Assembly: GCA_951640165.1 (NCBI GenBank)
Contig: OX621234.1
Span: 9,863,001-9,927,000, forward strand
DNA from: Pseudoips prasinana
Taxonomy: Eukaryota; Arthropoda; Insecta; Lepidoptera; Nolidae
Length of the DNA: 64,000 bases
Direction of reading: 5' to 3'
This document shows positions 55,851 through 64,000 of the stretch, in pieces. The notes under the pieces were generated by a model. The model was not told the DNA's origin. It did not search any database and saw only the letters and a list, made by a program, of their open reading frames with translations. The translations under genes and the position numbers were made by a program. Each line of letters begins with the position of its first letter. The stretch's first letter is position 1.

Positions 55851-57184
55851 TTTTCAATTAATTGAATTTTTATTCTTTAAGGATATTTACATATCAATGG
55901 TTATTTTAATTTAATAATTTTATTTAATTATCTGGTAGAATTAATTATTTTCTCAATTTCGACCAAAGTTAACAAATAATTGTACTTAATAGGTTTAGCA
56001 AAATGGAAAAATATTTATACATGTTGCAATTTTGCTTTACACGTACGATTCGAAAGTCTGTCATTATTATTGTAAGAATTTGCGTAGTGAATAGTTTGGA
56101 GACTGGTCGGCTTGGGAAAGAATTTAAATCGGATGAGTGTATAACACCTGTTGGCGCCCAACTTATGAGTTGGAAGAGTTGAACTTATTCAGTTATTACT
56201 TGAAGATGTCTAAAGTTCTATTGTTCTAAAGTTTAGTCCGGTTAGGTGATTAAAATTTTCCCCTGAATATAACTATTCGTTTAACAAGGGTCTATGTTTG
56301 AAAGTTGTCTCATCTGATCACAAATCAGTTTTCAACACAAATCGTGCCCATGGATATTGAACTTCATTTGCATTTGAAGGTTAAAAAACAAAATGAAAGT
56401 TAATCCGACTGCTTGGCATACTAAAATTACATTTTCCCTCCTATTTTACAGATTAAAATGTATTTAATTTAGAAATGAAGCCAAAGCATTCATCATTCCA
56501 TTTGGGAATACCGTAGATGTCTAAAAATTACGTTGAAGCAATACTGGGAGTATATTAATAAAAGAAAATGGCGTAGCACAAACTGGTTGAAACAAAACGT
56601 GCTAACCACCTCTTGATTTCATAAAAAATTAAGCATTGCATGAATACTGTATAGTTCAATATCAAAGACAGTTTAAGTGAACTTTGTATTTGCTGCTATG
56701 TTGAAAACTTGAGTTTTTATTAAATCGGTGTAGCTGGAAAGGTTTAAGCAAATGTTTAACATAAAATAACGGAGATGTGGCAAACCTATTAATATTTTGA
56801 ATGTAAAATGCATGGAAATAAATAAAATTTATTAATAACGAGTTGTTTTGTAAATATAAGTATTTTTGTTGAACGACTGGTTACTCGACAGCGTAACGTT
56901 GTTTAGTAAACAAAACCACGTGGCGTAAAAGGAGTTCAGATTGATAGATATTGACGCTATATTCGTTCAAAGAAAATTATCTAAAAACGAGCCCAAATAG
57001 TATAATTAGAACCCATGTGTGGTTTCATAACACATTTTGAGTATATTTTACCTATAGACTGGGAGATTATCGATTCTTTTCATCTAACGCACAATTCAAA
57101 GAAACTAATTAAACCATAAAAAACTAACTACCTATTAGGTTTATATTTTACAATTTTAGTGCACGTACCGTAGTCTCTCCGCAC
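55851..57184. other. No recognised feature
   Basis: AT-rich. ACCACGTGGCG near 56916 resembles the end of family B but lacks the rest. Confidence 0.4.
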
Positions 57185-57290
57185 CACCCAAAGGTTGACT
57201 GGTAGATAATGCCTCTGGAATTAAGTCAGCCTATGTACACTATGTGTGTATTATTTATGCTAAAGTTTTAATCAATAAAATAAAAAATAT
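57185..57290 (+). repeat. LINE 3' tail fragment
   Basis: AAAGGTTGACTGGTAGATAA, ATTAAGTCAGCC, ACACTATGTGTGT and an AATCAATAAAATAAAAAAT tail, matching 24285-24366 in reverse. Confidence 0.62.
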
Positions 57291-57329
57291 ATTACTCTTA
57301 TTCGTTTGGTATAATATTAATGAATTGAT

Positions 57330-57680
57330 TCGTTGATTAATTCAACCGCATATAATATAATCCTAGGTTAAAATTCCGAGTCGGGTCAATAGGATATTGG
57401 AATTTTTCTGGTGATGTTGTACCCTTATGCCTGAAAGAGCACGTAAAGGGCTTCTCGTGCATCTAACATACTTCCAGTTGGATCGGCAAAAATGTTCCTT
57501 TTGTTTCTAAAGGAATACGTTTCGTTTATATTTATTGACGCAAAACAAAGTGAAGGGAAATTTGAGCAATTGCTCCACTGAGTACTAGGAGCATATGATC
57601 ATACAAGAGTAATATTGGTATCAGTAGGAGGGTAAGTCTCCGCCTCATTCCTATTATTTAGTTGGAAGAGGGCATTTCGA
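57330..57680 (+). repeat. Family A composite repeat, copy with both modules
   Basis: Head ATTCAACCGCATATAATATA and worn B-box GGTTAAAATTCCGAGTCGGG, then GAAATTTGAGCAATTGCTCC, GAGTACTAGGAGCATATG and CTCCGCCTCATTCCTATTAT. It confirms that the two modules form one unit. Confidence 0.65.
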
Positions 57681-58930
57681 TACGGTGTTTTCAGCTTTCG
57701 TTGCTGTTTGTCAGGTTTGTAAAGTTATTGTAAAATATATAAATTCAGTTTTCTTGGAAAAAGGGCCTATAGTGAAGTATTAAATATAAAAACAAAATAT
57801 TAATAATTTAATAACAAAATCCCGAAAGTCCGCAAAATATTTCATCAATTAAGTTAAATCTGGTAGTTAGAATAGTTAAATCCGGTAGTTAGTGTAATTA
57901 AAAATAGTAAAAACGTATGAAATAGAAAGTTTCAATGAAATTATTTGCTGTTAGGGGTAAGCAGTCTAGTAATATATGAAATAACATTTTTTACAACTGA
58001 CGCAAATTGAGGGGTCTAAAATGAAATGACATTCAGTAGCTAATGTTACTTTAATACCGTTATGTATGAAATTTTTCAAAAATCAAAATAATAGTTTGAT
58101 GTTTTTGATTAGACAGGTATGAAATCTGGTATTAAAGTAGAATTAATAAATATGTGGTTGTTTTCAACGTGATTAAATTAGGTGAAAAAATGAAATGAAA
58201 TAATAAAATTTACTCAGCACTTGGATATTAACATACATGTCTTGTACTTGTCAAGCTCACAATGCAGTACACAAAAAATAATTTACAATATTAAAGTAAC
58301 AATTATTTTAAACTAGTCCTTACGGTCTGTTTTAGGAAATATTATTTTGAGAAATCCTTTAATAATTAACTTGTAACCCATTTAAAATTGAAGACACAGA
58401 CACAGAAGCAGTTAGCGACCACAGTCGGCTCGCAACCAGTAGCTTAGCTTAATATGTAAATTTCGTGAATGAATTTCATTAAAATCGTATATTTTACGCA
58501 GGGTAGTACGTCGTACAAAAATTTTTGAAGATAATATTGTTAGTTTTGACTGCCTAACACGCGAGTAAATCAAAATTAAGGCGGGCTAATGATTGAACCA
58601 TGTTAGAAAAGCAATTTATATGGCGAATGTTTGAAATGTATGGAACTCACGCATACGATGTTGCGAAAGGAAGCATATGTAATATCAGGGAAAACAACGA
58701 CCAAGATGGAAAGAGGAAGCTTACATTACAACAAATATAATTCATTAAATATCATCTGTTACCGAGAAATAAATGGAATGGCGCCGGCAAAATTTAAAAC
58801 GCTACACTAACAAGTGCTTTATTGCTGATTTGGATGGACGATACTAAGAAGAAAGGTTTCCAATTCGTCCCAATTGTCTTTCCTACATTTCAACAATTTG
58901 AACTATTCATATTATAAGTCAACTAGAAAC
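57681..58930. other. No recognised feature
   Basis: AT-rich; GTTAAATC[TC]GGTAGTTAG is directly duplicated at about 57853 and 57876. Confidence 0.4.
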
Positions 58931-58934
58931 AGAA

Positions 58935-59350
58935 GCTGTTAAACCACGCCCCCACCATACCACATGAAGCGTTGCCTTTAAATGTATACTATTTACACTG
59001 TTATTTTGACTATAAGGACATTAATTTTATATTAAAACATTATTCATCATTTCCCTATAATTAGGTTTTTAGTCATAATATTTCACGACTCTGCTGTTTC
59101 ATGTCATAGTTTTACTCAATACCGTTCATTCGGAAACAACTGTGTCCTCAACTACACATGCTGCAACTTTAAAAGCAAAGCAAAATAAACTGCGTCTGGT
59201 TTCGAACTGTAACACATTGCTTTTAAACCCAATGTATGGTAACACTTTAAAGATACTTACAGCCTAAAGTATTTCATGGTTCTTCTATTTCCACCTGCTA
59301 CTTTATGGGCTCCGAGTATTTTCTTGCGAACATTGTTCAATCGTCACCGC
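58935..59350 (-). repeat. Family B repeat, copy 5
   Basis: Reverse orientation: AACCACGCCCCCACCATACC, ATAATATTTCACGACTCTGC, ACACATTGCTTTTAAACCC and TTGTTCAATCGTCACCGC; the most diverged copy. Confidence 0.6.
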
Positions 59351-59960
59351 TTACTCCGTAAACGAGAGTTGGGATCAATAAACTTTTCTATGTAGGAAGA
59401 AGGCGTTGTTAGTAGTAGTTGTTGTAGAGATTTTCTTTACACCTTCTTTTTTTAATAAATAAACAACGATAACGATTTTGTAAATAGTTAACATTGCTAA
59501 TATTGTACCAAATTGCTAATATTTATATGGTGTAGTTAGCAAACTGTGAATCACAAGGAATAAGAAATTGAAATTGTGAATTGTGAAATAAGAAATTGTG
59601 CGTAGGACCTAATTCACTGCTGTATGGGCATTTTATTTCCGTCCAGTATTAATTGAGTTATATACTTGGTAAAAGGCAAAATTTATTATCTAAGGGGATC
59701 GACTTCAAAAAGAACAGACATTATTTGAATATAACGAAATTGAATAATAATTTATTTCTGAGTACATATAATCTGAAATAATAATGTCGGTCATAATTAT
59801 ACGATTTCGGGATATTCAAAGAATGTCTGTTCTGTTTGAACACTAATTATGACCTAAATTTTCGTTTAGTTCATTTCAAAATTGTGTTTGTTTTAAAACG
59901 TTATCAATCACGGTATAAAAATGTATGAGGATCAATGAACCGCGTCTTTGCTTTATCCCT
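59351..59960. other. No recognised feature
   Basis: GAAATTGTGAATTGTGAAATAAGAAATTGTG near 59570 is a short imperfect tandem; otherwise nothing. Confidence 0.4.
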
Positions 59961-59964
59961 CTCT

Positions 59965-60105
59965 CCCATTCAGTCTCACTCTGGGTAAGTAATCAATAAC
60001 TAGGTCACGGTCACGGACACAGATAGATATACCGTACTTGAAATTTCAACTCTTAACGTTCATGCTATCCTAGTAATCTGTCTGACGTTCTTATCGTATC
60101 GTGCA
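59965..60105 (+). repeat. Family H repeat, copy 2
   Basis: CCATTCAGTCTCACTCTGGG, AATCAATAACTAGGTCACGG and ACTCTTAACGTTCATGCTA align with copy 1. Confidence 0.6.
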
Positions 60106-60204
60106 TGTTGCTTTTTAAAGAAATAAATAATCTTAGGAACAAGGCAAACTGATTTGGTGTCCTTTGGCTGTTATGTATTTCGAGGTCAGATAGTCTAGGA
60201 AGGA

Positions 60205-60302
60205 TTCAAATGTTCTTTAAACATATAATGGAAGTCGTGCGGTAAAATTTGGGTTCAAATATTCTTTAAACATACAATGGAAGTCGTGTGGTAAAAATTG
60301 CA
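60205..60302. repeat. Tandem duplication, period 49 bp
   Basis: TTCAAATGTTCTTTAAACAT at 60205 and TTCAAATATTCTTTAAACAT at 60254, each followed by A[TC]AATGGAAGTCGTG[CT]GGTAAAA. Confidence 0.85.
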
Positions 60303-60744
60303 AGCTCCGTGTAATATTGAGTGGATTACAAATAGAGTAGATATTTTATATTGTTGTTTTTTGGTTTCGAAAGACAACGCCCCCATTGGGAAATAAATCT
60401 TTGTGTCGCGGGGTACTTTACAAACTTATAATTTACAAACACATATAACATACAGACTCAAAAAACCATTTATGGGTTACACAAATTGTTGTCCTACGCG
60501 GGAACCAGGGACACACAGTGGCATGGCGACTGTCTTAAACGCTGTGCCATACGTGATTGTTATTATAATAGGGTAAAGTGTATTATTGGTATCAGATAAT
60601 AATAGTATGTTTTTGGACAGTCACTACTACTAGACTACTACTTTACTATTACTGTTTTGCACACTATCAGATAACTAACATGCTTAAGTATGAGCTGATA
60701 TTAAGAAATACATTAAAACGTATGTGACATACTACGTTCCCTAA

Positions 60745-60880
60745 AATCCACCACCCCACGCATGCGTGATAGGATGTCTACGAGCCGCTATAAATACCAG
60801 AAACAAATCCGCCGTCCGTCAGAAGTTTACCTTCTCGAGCCTGGTAAAGAGCTCGAGATGGTAGACTGCTACGTAAAACT
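60745..60880 (+). repeat. Family J repeat, copy 2, with TATA/initiator-like core
   Basis: CCACCCCACGCATGCGTGAT, GCTATAAATACC, GTCCGTCAGAAGTTTACC about 30 bases downstream, then CTCGAG...GGTAAAGAG...CTCGAG, which can pair internally. Confidence 0.55.
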
Positions 60881-61365
60881 AAATACAACTTAATTTTCTA
60901 GCTCTGCGCTTGGACTATGTTGAGTTTGGTCATCAAGACAATTTAAGCGTCAAACGTTGCATATGCTAGACTCATAATGGGGTCAGTAGGACATGGAGTC
61001 TTGCGTAGTAATAATATTTTACAGAACGACAATATGGTAAAGTCAGTTATTATTTTAAAAAACACTGTTTATTAAATTTGGTTGGCGTTTTTCCATAAAA
61101 ACTGTTCCTGTCTAATATTTTTTAGTGCGTTCGGTAATTCCCTGTCAAACAAATTATAGAAGCGTTCAGATGTTTCTTTACTTATAGCAAATTTTAATAC
61201 ATCTTTGTATAACTGTTTATAGTTGAAGACAAAAATGTGTTTATGTTGTTAGTTATCTGTTGTTCTGAACGCAACAATAAATATTTGACAACCAACAAAT
61301 ATGTCGAACATTTGTCAATGGTCTAAAAAGTTACTATGGGGGAGGCACATAGTAACATATTTGAC
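60881..61365. other. No recognised feature
   Basis: 61090-61180 reads, in complement, like a worn LINE C-terminal end (RELPNALK-like) but is too short to call. Confidence 0.3.
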
Positions 61366-61369
61366 GAGC

Positions 61370-61520
61370 GAAAAATAATTCGATTTTTTGTCATAGTTTA
61401 TTCACAATTTTTAGAAAGTTTCATCAAAATCATTTTCTTAGATTTTTCGTGGAAAGGTAAAAAAAGTTAATTTCACACACACTCACAAACGTTTGCATTT
61501 ATAATATTAGTTGGATAAAC
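61370..61520 (+). repeat. Dispersed repeat 3' end
   Basis: AGAAAGTTTCATCAAAATC and AACGTTTGCATTTATAATAT resemble the end of the 37055-37515 family. Confidence 0.45.
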
Positions 61521-61602
61521 AGATATATTGCCCAGCTTTATTGTTTTCTTTTTCAGAATATTCATTCTACCAAAATAAGCAAGTACCTATGTAGCGTTCT
61601 CA

Positions 61603-61647
61603 TATTTAATTAATAATACATAGAACCTATGTATTATTAATTAAATA
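61603..61647. repeat. Perfect inverted repeat, 21 bp arms, 3 nt loop
   Basis: Left arm TATTTAATTAATAATACATA plus G (61603-61623), loop AAC, exact complement 61627-61647. Confidence 0.9.
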
Positions 61648-62097
61648 CTAAACAATTAATTATAATTTAAAAACTAAACATTATCAATTATTTTATTGTA
61701 TGCTGTATGGAGATAAACAAAATTCTAATGCAGAACTTTTATATATCTTTTCTTCAATGGACATACAGTTAGCCTAAGAGACTTTAACTGCTACTTTGTC
61801 AATAGAGGTCAAGCTTTCTGAATGGCCTTTGACTCAGCGTGCATACTAATATGTGAATGCATGAGAAGTTCGGTTTTTATACATATACAATTAATGCAAT
61901 AAAAAGAGCTGTTATTGAATAAAATTGTTTACAAATCAAACAGTGTCATTTGATTGTGTACACAATATTTCTCATAAAAAATTGCGTAAAAACCTTACAA
62001 CGATAATATGTTTAGCTGATTGATGAGACACTTGCTCAAACCTAACTTACTTTAAAAAGACAGACGCCGTCAACGAAAACAACCAATTTTCGTTATT
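61648..62097. other. No recognised feature
   Basis: AT-rich spacer. Confidence 0.35.
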
Positions 62098-62507
62098 AGT
62101 TTGTATGGTAATGTACATCATATATTTTTTTAGTTTTATCATTCTCTTATTTTGGAAGTTACAGGAGGGGGGGGGGGGACACTCATTTTACCACTTTGGA
62201 AGTGTCTCTCGCGCTACTTCAATATCATTTGCGAAGACCTATCCATTTAAACCCCAAAACAAGGGTACTTTGAAAAAAAAATTTGAGTTCCAGTTCTATG
62301 TATGGGGTACCCCGAAAATTATTGTTCTTTTTCTATTTTTATGTGAAACTATTTATGCAGTTCACAGAATACATCTACTTACCAAGCTTCAACAGTACAG
62401 CTCTTATAGTTTCGGAAAAAAGTGGCTGTGACGGACGGACAGACAGACAGATATGACGAATCTATAAGGGTTCCGTTTTTTGCCATTTGGCTACGGAACC
62501 CTAAAAA
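62098..62507 (+). repeat. Family E repeat, copy 2, with terminal hairpin
   Basis: TTTTAGTTTTATCATTCTC, a poly-G tract (about 62166-62178), CACTCATTTTACCACTTTGG, GCAGTTCACAGAATACATC, (GACA)n-like GACGGACGGACAGACAGACA and the end AGGGTTCCGT (62467-62476)/ACGGAACCCT (62493-62502), a perfect 10 bp stem. Confidence 0.75.
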
Positions 62508-62835
62508 TGGCTCAACTATGCCACTATGCTAGAGTTAAAAATTATGAGCAGTGCGTGTTGTGGGCGTATCCTAAATCTACTATACTATCAATTCGTAGTA
62601 AACCACCCCAAATACTCATACTACTAGCTCTAAAGGGAGATTGGTTTTCTTCATACTCCTGTAAATCAATGCATCCCTGGTACATTGTACCGCGTAAAAA
62701 CCTGTTGATTCAATGCCCGTCACGTAGAACGTAGAAACATAGTTAGCGGGACAGTTTTATTTATATTCATTCCCTTTTATAAGACGCTTATTAGCTTCAC
62801 TTGTAACTATGTATGTAAGAAAATCTTAATTTACC
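62508..62835. other. No recognised feature
   Basis: No gene or classifiable repeat. Confidence 0.35.
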
Positions 62836-62839
62836 CACT

Positions 62840-63110
62840 TCCCGGTCTCCAATTAGGATGAAATTTTGCACACGCTCTGAGTTCTGATGACAATACAATT
62901 ATAAATCCAATATGGCGGACTGGCTGTTTGAAATCCACCCCCATGATATGGGTATCAAATGAAAGGGTTTGCTGTCAGAAATACGAATAAAAATATTAGT
63001 GCGTGCTAAAAGCATGTTTTTAGTTTTTTAAACTATTATTATTGATTGCTTGGCAACAAATTCACGTAAAAAAAGTTTTCAAGTACATGAGTTTCAATAA
63101 TAACCCTTTT
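62840..63110. repeat. Probable dispersed repeat
   Basis: CCCACTTCCCGGTCTCCAAT, AATATGGCGGACTGG and ATGGGTATCAAATGAAAGG are words I recall from insect repeats; only one copy is in the window. Confidence 0.35.
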
Positions 63111-63194
63111 ATAATGGTGATAAATAAATAACACAATGAATTGGGTTACCTATATAACTTTATTTAATTTCTTATTAATAGATGTCGGTTTGCC

Positions 63195-63440
63195 CCTTAC
63201 CACCAGAGTTTTGAATAAAAACCAGCCATTTTACTAGGAACACAGAACAAAACAAGTAGTGAACAAACAATTTGTAGATAGGTAAAGGAAAGGGGAAGAA
63301 ATAAATCTCCCCCACAACCTCCCTTTTATCTGAATAAGGGGAAGGGGAACTGCGACCGCTACGAACGCGAGTTTACTCTTGTTAGAACATGTATTCCTAG
63401 TACTCAGTAGAGCTATTGCTCCAATTTTGGTATGAGTAAA
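63195..63440 (-). repeat. Family A, inverted copy
   Basis: ACCAGCCATTTTACTAGGAA, then TGTTAGAACATGTATTCCTA and GTACTCAGTAGAGCTATTGC, the complement of the family A second module. Confidence 0.55.
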
Positions 63441-64000
63441 ATACGCTTTGCGCGAATACTTTTATTTGATACAGAAGAAAAGTTAAATCCGTTGTAACTT
63501 TAGACACAGGAGCGTTTTTCAAGTAAGTACTTATAAAGTTATTATACACACATATTTTTTACTAGTAATTAGTATTTAAGTAAATATTAATGATCACTAG
63601 GACTCATTTCGGTCATGGAATCCGTCGCAACGGAGACTAGACAAATGTCCGGACATATTAAAATTCAAAAATGTGTATGCCCCAACTACTTGAGCACTCC
63701 CTTTTTCAGTGCTTTCATTATTTGACGGTATTCCCTTATCGGTGAGAGCTATAAATGTTTAACACAGTTGTTACTGTTGAATTAAATTATATGTAGTTAA
63801 CTAGAAAGAAAGGTAGAGAAAACCACTGTATTTTAGCTAAGCAATTGTTATTAAGGTCACAAGGTGCCCATAGTACCATAAACTTCGGTGAAATAAGGCA
63901 TGCGTTCGACCCATTGTTGGATTAAAACTAAATTGGTTTAACTTCTGAGTGATTTTGTGCTTCGGGGACAAGTTAAGTAAGTTAATAACAGTTGTCTAAT
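63441..64000. other. No recognised feature
   Basis: TCATGGAATCCGTCGCAACG near 63615 looks like a piece of a dispersed element but I cannot place it. Confidence 0.3.

Overview
The window looks like AT-rich euchromatic or intronic DNA from a moth or butterfly (Lepidoptera). I infer this from the repeat content: CR1/Jockey-type and RTE-type LINEs with 3' tails of a kind I associate with Lepidoptera, tRNA-headed SINEs, mariner and PIF/Harbinger-type remnants, and many short dispersed families present in 2-5 copies here. I found no host protein-coding gene, rRNA, genuine tRNA, CRISPR array or bacterial-type operon. Every ORF with recognisable protein similarity belongs to a transposable element and is truncated, frameshifted or carries stops. 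Family names are from memory of protein and repeat patterns; nothing was searched.

Layout. 1-3780: a 5'-truncated CR1-type LINE on the minus strand (ORF1 open; ORF2 with endonuclease and RT, one frameshift, running off the left edge). 4467-5141: C-terminal RT fragment of a second LINE. 9278-11659 and 13050-16112: two copies of one TIR transposon facing each other, making a 6.8 kb imperfect inverted repeat; both carry the same captured LINE and SINE scraps. 20955-21560: dead RTE reverse transcriptase. 21832-22732: internally deleted mariner with both ends and TA duplication. 24462-26105 and 26600-29980: two plus-strand LINEs, the second preceded by a doublet resembling the C-box of 5S rRNA. 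32200-32760: second RTE fragment. 38351-39754: Harbinger-type element with a MADF-like reading frame, interrupted by a LINE 3' end, itself interrupted by a SINE with an exact 11 bp target duplication. 44900-48880: a satellite-like array of about 137 bp units, split by a TIR-bounded insert holding a 1 kb hexanucleotide microsatellite. 49336-49908: the restriction-like endonuclease domain of an R2/R4-type LINE. 50646-51000: a decayed mariner piece. 51-64 kb: mostly dispersed repeat copies separated by unremarkable AT-rich sequence.

Family letters used below: A = composite tRNA-headed repeat; B = about 480 bp repeat ending near CCACGTGG; C = about 230 bp repeat, four copies all on the plus strand; E = repeat with poly-G tract and terminal hairpin; H, I, J = smaller pairs; SINE-1 = tRNA-headed SINE; SINE-R = short element with an RTE-like ATG-repeat tail. 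There are no operons and no metabolic context; the features are related only by insertion history, which nesting and target-site duplications let one partly order.
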